Assembly: GCA_910587925.1 (NCBI GenBank)
Contig: CAJUOC010000001.1
Span: 62,001 to 126,000 of the forward strand
Direction of reading: 5' to 3'
From: an uncultured Muribaculaceae bacterium
Lineage (GTDB): Bacteria > Bacteroidota > Bacteroidia > Bacteroidales > Muribaculaceae
DNA: 64,000 nucleotides
Shown here piece after piece: positions 16,386 through 24,195 of the stretch. How positions within the stretch are numbered: the stretch's first letter is position 1; every line of letters begins with the position of its first letter. The notes below the pieces were generated by a model. It did no database searches. It had not been told where the DNA came from and worked only from the letters and a program-made list of their open reading frames with translations. A program made the position numbers and the translations under genes.

Positions 16386-16928
16386 ATGAGCCGCACACAC
16401 AGCTACAGCCTCGGATTCATCTCCGACGCGGCCATCCGCGACATCGCCGCCCGCACTCTGAGCCGCCGCATCAACGGATGGAGCAGCGCCCGCCTCGCCG
16501 AGCTCCATCGCCTCATCGTATGCCGCGCGGGCGAGGGATGGTGTGCCGACACGGGAGAGTTTGACCTGGCCAACTTTGAGCTGCACGCGCGGGTACGCCT
16601 CGTCGACCGCGCCCGCAGCCTCGGCCCGGCAGCCATACACCGCCTCAGCGCAGAAGCCGCGCGCTCGGCCGATACCTGCTACATCGTGGAGACCGCCGCC
16701 ACCGCCGATATCGACGAGCCATGGGAGGCCGACCGCCGCATCAGGCGCATATCAGTGAGCCGACTGTACGGCATGGTATTCGGCTCGCCTCACGCATATC
16801 CCGCTCTGGCCGCGGCGATGCCCTGCATCGTCGACGATGTGATGGCCGACACGCCAGCCCCGGCCGACCCGGTCGCCGGCGTACTTGCCGCCGCCATGGC
16901 CCGCAGGCTGTGCATGGTATGCGCGTGA
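16386..16928 (+). CDS. Hypothetical protein, 180 residues, cotranscribed with the 65-residue protein
   Basis: A 180-residue, largely helical protein rich in Ala, Arg and Asp. It is not recognised. No signal peptide, membrane segment or catalytic motif was seen; it contains four cysteines, two of them close to the C-terminus (RRLCMVCA). Residues 1-60 have the flavour of a small DNA- or protein-binding helical domain (DAAIRDIAARTLSRRINGWSSARLAELHRLI), but this is impression only. It starts 3 bases after the upstream small gene. Confidence 0.65.
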   Translation: MSRTHSYSLGFISDAAIRDIAARTLSRRINGWSSARLAELHRLIVCRAGEGWCADTGEFDLANFELHARVRLVDRARSLGPAAIHRLSAEAARSADTCYIVETAATADIDEPWEADRRIRRISVSRLYGMVFGSPHAYPALAAAMPCIVDDVMADTPAPADPVAGVLAAAMARRLCMVCA

Positions 16929-16973
16929 TATGCAATAATTGTTAACATCCGGGAGGCTTTCGCAAATTTTTTG

Positions 16974-16982
16974 TAAGTTTGC
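16974..16982 (+). promoter_or_regulatory. Promoter -7 element abutting the TPR gene start
   Basis: TAAGTTTGC matches the -7 consensus but ends only 4 bases before the ATG at 16987. Transcription would begin at or near the start codon. No -33 element is seen at the usual spacing. Confidence 0.4.
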
Positions 16983-16986
16983 AAGC

Positions 16987-18984
16987 ATGATAGCCCGCTT
17001 GCTCGCTTTGTGTGTCCTCGTGTGGGGCGCGACACTGGCCACCGGCGCCCAGATCAATACCGACCAGGTGCTCCGTGTGGGTCAGAACGCCCTGTATTTT
17101 GAGGATTACATGCTCTCGATACAGTACTTCAACCGTGTAATACAGTCGAAGCCATACCTGGCCCAGCCTTATGTGCTCCGCGCCATCGCCAAACTCAATC
17201 TCGACGACTTCGGCGGAGCCGAGGCCGACGCCGCCCGCGCCATCGAGCTGAATCCGTATCTCACCGACGCGTGGGAGGTACGCGGCGTGGCCCGCCAGAA
17301 TCTCGGCCGCGACAGCGCCGCCATCGACGACTACGACCACGCCCTGCGCCTGCTGCCGCGCAACCGTCAGCTGCTCTTCAACAAGGCCCTGGCCGAGACT
17401 GCCGTGAAAGACTACACGGCGGCCGACTCCACTTTTGCCGGGCTGCTGCGGTATTATCCCGGCTACGACTCGGGCTATCTGGGCCGCGCGCGCCTGAGGC
17501 TGGAGCAGGCCGACACCACCGCGGCCGTGGCCGACATCGACAGCGCCCTGCGCATCAACCGCAATGCTCTCAACGCATACATCATGCGCGCCGACATCGC
17601 CATAAGCCGCGACGCCGACCATCGCGCCGCACTCACCGACATGGACGAGGCCATACGCCTGGCACCGCGCATGGCCGGCCTGTATATCAACCGCGCCTAT
17701 CTGCGCTACACCCTCGACGACTACTTCGGCGCCATGGCCGACTTCGACTATGCGCTCCAGCTCGACCCGGTCAACCGCGCCGCCCTCTTCAACCGCGGCC
17801 TGCTCCTCACCGAGGCCGGTGCACGCGACAAGGCCCTGGCCGACTTTGACCGCCTCATCGACCTGGAGCCCGACAATTACCCCGCGCTGTACAACCGCGC
17901 CCTGATCAACCGCGCCAAAGGCCGCTACGACCGCGCCATCGAAGACATCAACCGCGTGATGGCCGAGTTTCCCGAGCTGCCGGCCGCCTATTACGTGCGC
18001 GGCGAGATATACCGCGACCGCGGCGACCTCGCCCGCGCGGCCCGCGATATAGAGCGCGGCCGCGCCCTGGCCCGCACGGCCGTGGCCTCAGACGCGCCGT
18101 CGGCCGCGCCGGCCGGCGACGAGCCATCGGCCGAGGCCGCCGCGCGCGAGTTTGCCACCCTGCTCACCGTGAGCGACAATGCCGAGATCCACGAGGAGTA
18201 CAACAACTCCGCCATCCGCGGCAAGGTACAAGACCGCAATCTCCAGATCGAGCCGGAGGGATGGATAGACCTGTCTTACTACTCGTCGCCCTCGGAGCTG
18301 CGCCCCGGCGGATACTACATCAAGGAAATCGACGACATCAACGCCACCCGCATACTGCGCTACGCCATCATCGTCACCCCGGCCGTGCCGCAGACCGACG
18401 AGGCCACCGCCGAGCGCCACTTCAAGTCTATCGAGTACTACAACTCCTATCTGGCCACCCACCGCCCGCGCGCCATCGACTATCTGGGTCGCGCGCTCGA
18501 CTTCGTGACCGTGCGCGACTACGCCCAGGCAATCGCCGACATCGACCGCGCCCTGGCCCTCACCCCCGACCTGGCCGCCGCCTATCTGCTGCGCGCGCAG
18601 GCCGGATACCGGCAGTGGCAGTCGGAGCTGTCGATGCCTTCCGACCCGGGCCGCGACGCCCTCACCCGCTCGGCTCTCCGCCGCAAGATACTCGACGACG
18701 TGATAGCCGACCTCACCCGCTGTATCGACCTGTCGCCCCGCATGGCCGAGGCTTGGTACGACCTGGCCGTGGCGCGCCTCGCCTCCGACGATTACACATC
18801 GGCCCTGGCCGCGCTCAACAAGGCTATCGAGCTGAAGCCCGAGCTGGGCGAGGCGTGGTACAACCGCGGATACGTATACCTCAAGCTCGGCAACCGCCGC
18901 CTCGGCATCGCCGACCTCAGCCACGCCGGTCAGCTCGGCATAGTGCCGGCATACAATCTTATCAAACGCATCAGCGGCCATTGA
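16987..18984 (+). CDS. Tetratricopeptide-repeat protein, exported
   Basis: A 665-residue protein with a signal peptide (MIARLLALCVLVWGATLATGA) and two blocks of tetratricopeptide repeats, about residues 25-375 and 480-660, recognisable by repeated AxxDxxxALxLxP motifs (for example AIDDYDHALRLLP, AMADFDYALQLDP, AIADIDRALALTP). A non-repeat segment of about 100 residues (EEYNNSAIRGKVQDRNLQIEPEGWIDLSYYSS and after) separates them. TPR arrays mediate protein-protein contacts, here probably in the periplasm. The frame is open to a TTG at 16939, but the signal peptide fixes the ATG at 16987. Confidence 0.88.
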   Translation: MIARLLALCVLVWGATLATGAQINTDQVLRVGQNALYFEDYMLSIQYFNRVIQSKPYLAQPYVLRAIAKLNLDDFGGAEADAARAIELNPYLTDAWEVRGVARQNLGRDSAAIDDYDHALRLLPRNRQLLFNKALAETAVKDYTAADSTFAGLLRYYPGYDSGYLGRARLRLEQADTTAAVADIDSALRINRNALNAYIMRADIAISRDADHRAALTDMDEAIRLAPRMAGLYINRAYLRYTLDDYFGAMADFDYALQLDPVNRAALFNRGLLLTEAGARDKALADFDRLIDLEPDNYPALYNRALINRAKGRYDRAIEDINRVMAEFPELPAAYYVRGEIYRDRGDLARAARDIERGRALARTAVASDAPSAAPAGDEPSAEAAAREFATLLTVSDNAEIHEEYNNSAIRGKVQDRNLQIEPEGWIDLSYYSSPSELRPGGYYIKEIDDINATRILRYAIIVTPAVPQTDEATAERHFKSIEYYNSYLATHRPRAIDYLGRALDFVTVRDYAQAIADIDRALALTPDLAAAYLLRAQAGYRQWQSELSMPSDPGRDALTRSALRRKILDDVIADLTRCIDLSPRMAEAWYDLAVARLASDDYTSALAALNKAIELKPELGEAWYNRGYVYLKLGNRRLGIADLSHAGQLGIVPAYNLIKRISGH

Positions 18985-19029
18985 CCCGACTGCAATTCTT
19001 TCTATTTTACCCTATAATCATTACCTGAA

Positions 19030-20556
19030 ATGTTTACTTCCGACGACCTGACCCAACTCCGCTCTCACGGCATCTCGCCCGATGCCGCCGAGGCTCAGAT
19101 GCGACGCTTCGTGAGCGGCTTCCCCTATCTCAAACTCGCCGGCTCGGCCACCGTAGGCCACGGCATATTCCGCCCCGACGCCGCCGAGCAGGACGAGGCT
19201 GTCGCCCGATGGCACCGCTATCTTGCCGACAAGGGCGACGTGGCCAAGTTTGTGCCCGCATCGGGCGCCGCATCGCGTATGTTCAAGGCTCTCTTTGCCT
19301 TTGTCAACGGCGATGAAGACACTGCCGCTCCCGGCTCGCCCGTGGCAACCCTGCTGGCCGGGCTCGACCGCCTGCCCTTCCGCAAGGAGCTCGACGAGGC
19401 ATGCACACGCCTCTACGACGCCCCGGCCCGCGCCCTGCTCGAAGCCGGCCGCCAGAAAGACGTCATCTCGGCCATCGTAGGCGCCGAGGGCATGAATTAC
19501 GGCGCCCTGCCCAAGGCCATGCTCACCTTCCACCGCTATGCCGACGGCTCCACCCGCACCCCGCTCGAGGAGCACCTCGCCGAGGGTGCGCAGACCGCCG
19601 CCACCGACGGCCGCGTCAAGCTCCACTTCACCGTGTCGGCCGACCACCGCCGCCTCTTCGAGGAGAAGATTGCCGCCACCGTACCTGCCATGGAGCAGCG
19701 CTTCGGCGTCAAGTACGACATATCCCTATCTGAGCAGAAGCCCTCGACCGACACCCTGGCCGCCAATCTCGACAATACCCCCTTCCGCGACGCCGAAGGA
19801 CGCCTCGTATTCCGCCCCGGCGGCCACGGCGCGCTCATCGCCAACCTCGGCGACATGGACTCCACGGTGGTATTTATCAAGAATATCGACAATGTGGTGC
19901 CCGACTCGCTCCGCGCCGACACCATCCGCTACAAGGAAGTGCTCGCCGGCACTCTTATGCTCGCTCACGACCGCATAGCCGCCTGGCTCGAGATGCTGCG
20001 CGAGGGCCGCTACAGCGCCGAGACTCTGGCTGAGATTGTCGGCTTCATGCGCGGCACTCTCTGCACCGACTCACCCCTCTTTGACAGCCTCAGCGAGAGC
20101 GAGCTGGCCGAGCTGCTCACCGCCAAGCTCGACCGCCCGCTGCGCGTGTGCGGCATGGTGCGCAACGACGGCGAGCCCGGCGGCGGCCCGTTCCTGGCCC
20201 ACAATCCCGACGGATCCTGGTCGCCTCAGATTCTCGAGTCGACTCAGATAGACACCGCCAATCCCGAGTATATGGACATGATGAAGAGCGCCACCCACTT
20301 CAACCCCGTCGACCTTGTGGTGTATCTGCGCGCCACCGACGGCCGCCGCTACGACCTGGGCCGCCACGTCGACCCCGATACCGGCTTCATCTCGTCGAAG
20401 TCGCTCGGCGGCAAAGACCTCAAGGCACTCGAGCTGCCCGGCCTGTGGAACGGCGCCATGAGCGACTGGAACACCATCTTTGTCGAGGTACCCTCGTCGA
20501 CGTTCAATCCTGTCAAGACCGTCGGCGACCTGCTGCGCCCCGCCCATCAGGCCTGA
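19030..20556 (+). CDS. DUF4301 family protein
   Basis: A 508-residue cytoplasmic protein matching the DUF4301 family of Bacteroidetes, with the family stretches KFVPASGAASRMFKALF, NYGALPKAMLTFHRY, EEHLAEGAQ, KYDISLSEQKPSTDT, FRPGGHGALIANL and FIKNIDNVVPD. The conserved pattern resembles nucleotidyl-/sugar-phosphate transferases, but no activity is known to me. It follows the TPR gene by 45 bases and ends at a strong terminator, so it may be the last gene of that transcript. Confidence 0.85.
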   Translation: MFTSDDLTQLRSHGISPDAAEAQMRRFVSGFPYLKLAGSATVGHGIFRPDAAEQDEAVARWHRYLADKGDVAKFVPASGAASRMFKALFAFVNGDEDTAAPGSPVATLLAGLDRLPFRKELDEACTRLYDAPARALLEAGRQKDVISAIVGAEGMNYGALPKAMLTFHRYADGSTRTPLEEHLAEGAQTAATDGRVKLHFTVSADHRRLFEEKIAATVPAMEQRFGVKYDISLSEQKPSTDTLAANLDNTPFRDAEGRLVFRPGGHGALIANLGDMDSTVVFIKNIDNVVPDSLRADTIRYKEVLAGTLMLAHDRIAAWLEMLREGRYSAETLAEIVGFMRGTLCTDSPLFDSLSESELAELLTAKLDRPLRVCGMVRNDGEPGGGPFLAHNPDGSWSPQILESTQIDTANPEYMDMMKSATHFNPVDLVVYLRATDGRRYDLGRHVDPDTGFISSKSLGGKDLKALELPGLWNGAMSDWNTIFVEVPSSTFNPVKTVGDLLRPAHQA

Positions 20557-20569
20557 AACCCTCTCACAG

Positions 20570-20612
20570 CGCCGCCCCGCCACCTGCTTCGGGAGGACGG
20601 GGCGGCGTTTAA
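20570..20612 (+). terminator. Rho-independent terminator after the DUF4301 gene
   Basis: A perfect 10-base stem (CGCCGCCCCG at 20570-20579 with CGGGGCGGCG at 20598-20607) is followed by TTT. It lies 14 bases after the DUF4301 stop. Confidence 0.8.
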
Positions 20613-20631
20613 TCTATAGACTATCTTTTCA

Positions 20632-20754
20632 ATGCGCGACTTATTAAAATTGCTCGTGGCCGTGGTGACGCTCAGATGGCTGTTTGAGCGCGGCGGATGC
20701 GGCTGCATCCTCACCGCCCTGGTGCTTCTGGCATGTGCTGTAATACTACTATGA
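20632..20754 (+). CDS. Small membrane protein, probably frameshifted near its C-terminus
   Basis: An ATG frame of 40 residues (MRDLLKLLVAVVTLRW...) with a hydrophobic segment (CILTALVLLACAVILL). It stops at a TGA at 20752. In the next frame the sequence continues without a stop as YYEGGIILDAIVGKPKRKRRK to TAA at 20811-20813, which would be a natural cytoplasmic basic tail for such a protein. The simplest reading is one 61-residue membrane protein broken by a one-base change, or read by a +1 shift. The intact form is inferred, and the gene is not named. Confidence 0.45.
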   Translation: MRDLLKLLVAVVTLRWLFERGGCGCILTALVLLACAVILL

Positions 20755-20838
20755 AGGCGGCATCATCCTCGACGCCATCGTAGGCAAGCCCAAGCGGAAG
20801 CGCAGAAAATAATACCGCCTTTTTCACGTTAATAACGC

Positions 20839-21447
20839 ATGAGACATCTGATTGCACCGATGGTATGCGCCATCATGCTGGCCTCGTGCGCCAAGCCTGA
20901 TGCCCCCGCCACCACATTCTACACCGAGCTGCGGTCGGTCGACAAGCTCGTGCTCGCCTCGATGACCATCACCAAGATGGCCACAGTCGACGACATGTCG
21001 CTGGCCGAGGCCAAGGGGCTGAAGCAGACTGCCGACGCCCTGCTGTCAAAAGTAAAGGTGGGCGACCGCGTGGCCGCCTACTCCTATGATACCTATCTGC
21101 GCGCGTACATCGACATGTCGGCACTCTCGCCCGACGACATCACCGTCGATGAGCGTGCCCGCCGCGTCACCATCAATCTGCCCGCCGTGCGTACCGAGTT
21201 TGCCGGCCGCGACCTCGGGCTGCGCGAAGACCACTACCGCGTCACCGGCCTGCGCTCCGACATCGACGCCACCGAGCGCGCCGCCATCAAGGAGCGCATG
21301 AACGCCCATCTCAAGCAGGAAGTGGAGCGCAAAGGCACATTCCGCGCCGCCGTGGAGCAGCAGGCCCGCGCCAAGGCCACGCGCTATTTCGAGTCGCTTG
21401 TGGCCCCTGCCGGCTACACAGCCGTAGTCACATTTAAAAACTCCTGA
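20839..21447 (+). CDS. DUF4230 lipoprotein
   Basis: A 202-residue protein with a lipoprotein signal (lipobox MLASC, Cys at residue 17) and a DUF4230 domain: FYTELRSVDKLVLASMTITKMA, a central ITVDERARRVTINLPAVRTE strand, and a long C-terminal helix (AAIKERMNAHLKQEVERKG) with the Phe-Glu-containing end RYFESLVAPAGY. Its function is unknown. A second DUF4230 gene follows after 8 bases, so the two are probably made together. Confidence 0.82.
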   Translation: MRHLIAPMVCAIMLASCAKPDAPATTFYTELRSVDKLVLASMTITKMATVDDMSLAEAKGLKQTADALLSKVKVGDRVAAYSYDTYLRAYIDMSALSPDDITVDERARRVTINLPAVRTEFAGRDLGLREDHYRVTGLRSDIDATERAAIKERMNAHLKQEVERKGTFRAAVEQQARAKATRYFESLVAPAGYTAVVTFKNS

Positions 21448-21455
21448 CACATCTT

Positions 21456-22058
21456 ATGAAAGCAATACGCATATTACGGCTGCTCATCGTGCCGGCGGTG
21501 GCCTGCGCTGCCGTCTGGCTGACATACCGGTGGTGCATATCGCCCGACGCCGACAGTCTGACCATCCACAGCGCCACCGTGAAGGATGTCAAGGATATGG
21601 TACGGCTGTGCTCGATGGAGATATACGACGAAGTTCCCGTCAAGGGGCACGTGGGCCCGCGCCACCTCTTCGCCAAGATGCAGTTGAGAGGCACCGTTAA
21701 TTTCGACCTCGAGAAAATCACCGCCGACCTCACGGCCGATACCGTGCGCGTCACCCTGCCGCCCGAAGAGGTAGAAGTGCTCGAGTCGACCGACGACGAC
21801 GCCTACGTGGTCATCGACACCTGGAACGACAACTTTCTCGGCTCCGACCACTTCACCACCGCCGAGGAAAACACCATGAAGGCCAAGGTGCGCGCAGGCT
21901 GGGTACGCCGCATATACGCCAACGGCACCATCGCACGCGCCCGAGCCGAGGCCGTCGCCAATCTCAGCGCCATGCTCTCGGGCATACTGCACAAGCCCGT
22001 AATAGTCACCGATCCCACCCCGCGCGGCACGCTGCCCCATGCCAAAACCGACCGTTAA
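21456..22058 (+). CDS. DUF4230 protein, membrane-anchored paralogue
   Basis: A 200-residue paralogue of the preceding protein. It has an uncleaved-looking N-terminal membrane anchor (LRLLIVPAVACAAVWLTY) in place of the lipobox. The DUF4230 pattern is retained: VKDMVRLCSMEIYDEVPVKG, LEKITADLTADTVRVTLPPEEVEV and a C-terminal helix ending MLSGILHKPVIV. Tandem DUF4230 pairs with different anchors are seen in related genomes. The role is unknown. Confidence 0.82.
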   Translation: MKAIRILRLLIVPAVACAAVWLTYRWCISPDADSLTIHSATVKDVKDMVRLCSMEIYDEVPVKGHVGPRHLFAKMQLRGTVNFDLEKITADLTADTVRVTLPPEEVEVLESTDDDAYVVIDTWNDNFLGSDHFTTAEENTMKAKVRAGWVRRIYANGTIARARAEAVANLSAMLSGILHKPVIVTDPTPRGTLPHAKTDR

Positions 22059-22062
22059 GACA

Positions 22063-22476
22063 ATGCTTGACCGCCTGAAATCCGGAAGCCGCAAGCTGAC
22101 CGACTTCGCCGCATCCGTCCCCACGGCCATCCATGCATACGCACACAACTTCTCCGAGGCCGACATGTGGCGCAAGATTGCCGACTGCGCCGGCAAGGCC
22201 GGGCACAAAGTGATAGAGATGGTGCTGACACTGTACTACGCGCTCGGCACGGCATCGCTCAAAGACAAGATGCTCATTACCGGCGCGCTGGGCTATTTCA
22301 TCTTGCCCACCGATCTGATCCCCGACTTCATACTCGGCGGATATACCGACGACCTTGCCGCCCTCACCGCCGTATACAAAGCCGTCAAAGCCAACATCTC
22401 CGAAGCCACCATCACCAAAGCCCGCGCACGCACCGACTCCCTCCTCGGCCGCCACGACACCCCCGCCTGCACGTGA
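22063..22476 (+). CDS. YkvA/DUF1232 family protein
   Basis: A 137-residue protein whose central segment (LKDKMLITGALGYFILPTDLIPDFI) is the DUF1232 signature with the conserved P-x-D-x-I-P-D core, embedded in a hydrophobic region. Family members are small proteins of unknown function, often membrane associated. Two starts are possible: ATG 22063, four bases after the DUF4230 stop, or ATG 22039, which would overlap that gene by 20 bases; the former is preferred. It is the last gene of the DUF4230 unit before the bamD promoter. Confidence 0.85.
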   Translation: MLDRLKSGSRKLTDFAASVPTAIHAYAHNFSEADMWRKIADCAGKAGHKVIEMVLTLYYALGTASLKDKMLITGALGYFILPTDLIPDFILGGYTDDLAALTAVYKAVKANISEATITKARARTDSLLGRHDTPACT

Positions 22477-22510
22477 CCCTATCCCCGACCCTCTTAAAAA
22501 ATGTAAAGCA

Positions 22511-22542
22511 CTTGCACAAGCCGCCCGCTTTTCGTACCTTTG
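22511..22542 (+). promoter_or_regulatory. Promoter for bamD
   Basis: CTTG at 22511-22514 and TACCTTTG at 22535-22542 are 20 bases apart. The bamD ATG is 24 bases downstream. Confidence 0.78.
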
Positions 22543-22566
22543 CGCGTTGAAACCCATTATCAGCAT

Positions 22567-23367
22567 ATGCGCTTATTCCTCACAATAGCTTTGCTCGGCT
22601 GCCTGATGTGCTCATGCGGCGAGTATCAACACGTACTGAAGAGCAACGACTACGACTACAAGTTTGACTTTGCCAAGCGTGCATTCGAGGCTAAGCGCTA
22701 CGTGCAGGCTGCCACGCTTTTCAAAGATTGCAGCACCGTATTCAAGGGCACAGGCAAGGCCGAGGAGTCGCTCTATCTGCTCGCCCTGAGCCACTATGAA
22801 AACAAAGACTATGTAAGTTCGGGCCCATACTTCCGCAGCTACTACACCCGCTATCCCAAAGGCAAATACGTCGAGGATGCCCGATTCTACTGCGGCTACG
22901 GATACTACCTCGACTCCCCCGACCCACAGCTCGACCAGACGCCCACCATCCAGGGCATCGAGGAGCTGCAGACATTTCTCGACTATTTCCCGCGCAGCGA
23001 CAAGGTGCCCATGGCTCAGAGCGCCATCTTTGAGCTTCAGGACAAGCTCACCCTCAAGCAGCTGCAAAACGCCCAGCTCTACTACAACCTCGGCACCTAT
23101 ATGGGCAACAACTACGCCAGCGCCATCATCGTGGCGCAAAACGCCGTGCGCGACTACCCCTACTCCAAATACAAGGAAGACCTCGAGCTGCTCATCCTCA
23201 AGTCGCGCTTCAAGGAGGCCGACCTCAGTATCGACGAGCGCAAAGCCGACCGCTTCCGCGAGGTAATCGACGAGTACTACTCATTTATCAACAATTACCC
23301 CGACAGCCCCAACCGCGATGAGGCCGAAAACATATTCGCCATCGCCCGCAAATACGTAAAAGACTAA
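22567..23367 (+). CDS. bamD: Outer membrane protein assembly factor BamD
   Basis: A 266-residue lipoprotein (lipobox LMCSC, Cys at residue 17, then GEYQHVLKSNDYDYKFDFAKRAFE) containing TPR-like helices. BamD is the essential lipoprotein of the BAM complex that, with BamA, folds outer-membrane barrels. The typical pattern AEESLYLLALSHYENKDYVSSGPYFRSYYTRYP is present at about residues 62-95. A TTG frame extends 27 bases upstream, but the signal peptide and promoter fix the ATG at 22567. rpoZ follows after 11 bases, the usual Bacteroidales order. Confidence 0.94.
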   Translation: MRLFLTIALLGCLMCSCGEYQHVLKSNDYDYKFDFAKRAFEAKRYVQAATLFKDCSTVFKGTGKAEESLYLLALSHYENKDYVSSGPYFRSYYTRYPKGKYVEDARFYCGYGYYLDSPDPQLDQTPTIQGIEELQTFLDYFPRSDKVPMAQSAIFELQDKLTLKQLQNAQLYYNLGTYMGNNYASAIIVAQNAVRDYPYSKYKEDLELLILKSRFKEADLSIDERKADRFREVIDEYYSFINNYPDSPNRDEAENIFAIARKYVKD

Positions 23368-23378
23368 CACCAGTATAG

Positions 23379-23714
23379 ATGGACTACAAGAAATCCAACG
23401 CCCCGCTCAACACCGTCACCCGCGACCTGGTCGAGATGGCCGAGGCCACCGGCAACATCTACGAGACCGTCAGCATCATCGCCAAGCGCTCCAATCAGAT
23501 TGCAGCCGAGATGCGCCACGATCTTGAAAAGAAGCTCCAGGAGTTTGCATCGCTCAACGACAACCTCGAGGAGGTAAGCGAAAACCGCGAGCAGATCGAA
23601 ATCTCCCGCTACTACGAGAAACTCCCCAAGCCCACCCTCATCGCCACCCAGGAGTATCTCGACGGCAAACTCTACTACCGCAACCCCACCAAAGACCGCG
23701 CCCGCGTGGATTAA
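23379..23714 (+). CDS. rpoZ: DNA-directed RNA polymerase omega-like subunit
   Basis: A 111-residue protein matching the Bacteroidetes form of the RNA polymerase omega subunit. The core TGNIYETVSIIAKRSNQIAAEMRHDLEKKLQEFAS is at about residues 25-60, corresponding to the omega helix region, and the tail EYLDGKLYYRNPTK is typical of the family in this phylum. Omega assists polymerase assembly. It lies 11 bases after bamD and is followed by the rpsO promoter. Confidence 0.88.
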   Translation: MDYKKSNAPLNTVTRDLVEMAEATGNIYETVSIIAKRSNQIAAEMRHDLEKKLQEFASLNDNLEEVSENREQIEISRYYEKLPKPTLIATQEYLDGKLYYRNPTKDRARVD

Positions 23715-23744
23715 GCCCGACTGCCGCTGATTTTCAGCAAAAAG

Positions 23745-23776
23745 TTTGGCCGATGAGCAAAGTTTTTGTACCTTTG
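23745..23776 (+). promoter_or_regulatory. Promoter for rpsO
   Basis: TTTG at 23745-23748 and TACCTTTG at 23769-23776 are 20 bases apart, a full consensus match. The ATG lies 44 bases downstream. Confidence 0.88.
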
Positions 23777-23820
23777 CACCCGCAAACCCCATTTTTAATT
23801 AACTATATAACTTTCAAAGA

Positions 23821-24096
23821 ATGCACTTAAATTCTGACGAAAAAGTACAGATCTTCGAGAAGTACGGTAAGGGCAAGACTGACACTGGCTCACCTGAAGC
23901 GCAGATTGCATTATTCTCGGTCCGTATCGCTCACCTGACTCAGCACCTGAAGTCAAACCACAAAGATCATACTACAGAGCGTGCTCTTAAGATGCTCGTC
24001 GGCAAGCGTCGTCGTCTGCTCGACTACCTGATGCGCAAGGATATCTCCCGCTACCGCGCCATCATCGCACAGAAAGAGCTCGGTATCCGCAAGTAA
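23821..24096 (+). CDS. rpsO: 30S ribosomal protein S15
   Basis: A 91-residue ribosomal protein that binds the central domain of 16S rRNA early in small-subunit assembly. Family motifs are intact: KTDTGSPEAQIALFSVRIAHLTQHLKSNHKDH, then LKMLVGKRRRLLDYL and the C-terminal RYRAIIAQKELGIRK. Codon use is visibly different from its neighbours (more CGT, GGT and ACT codons), as expected for a highly expressed gene. It is monocistronic between a consensus promoter and a perfect-palindrome terminator. Confidence 0.98.
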   Translation: MHLNSDEKVQIFEKYGKGKTDTGSPEAQIALFSVRIAHLTQHLKSNHKDHTTERALKMLVGKRRRLLDYLMRKDISRYRAIIAQKELGIRK

Positions 24097-24128
24097 GCCA
24101 CGGCTCGCTTAAAGATTACACCACACAG

Positions 24129-24164
24129 AATCGGGCTGCCGTAAACGTTTACGGCAGCCCGATT
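24129..24164 (+). terminator. Terminator after rpsO
   Basis: A perfect 36-base palindrome centred between 24146 and 24147 (left half AATCGGGCTGCCGTAAAC) lies 33 bases after the rpsO stop and is followed by ATTGTTAT. It could work in both directions. Confidence 0.8.
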
Positions 24165-24195
24165 GTTATACTCACAAGTCAAGACAAACTCACAT

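Noticed and set aside
16939..16986. N-terminal extension of the TPR protein from a TTG at 16939
   Set aside because: It would precede and spoil a good signal peptide that begins at ATG 16987.
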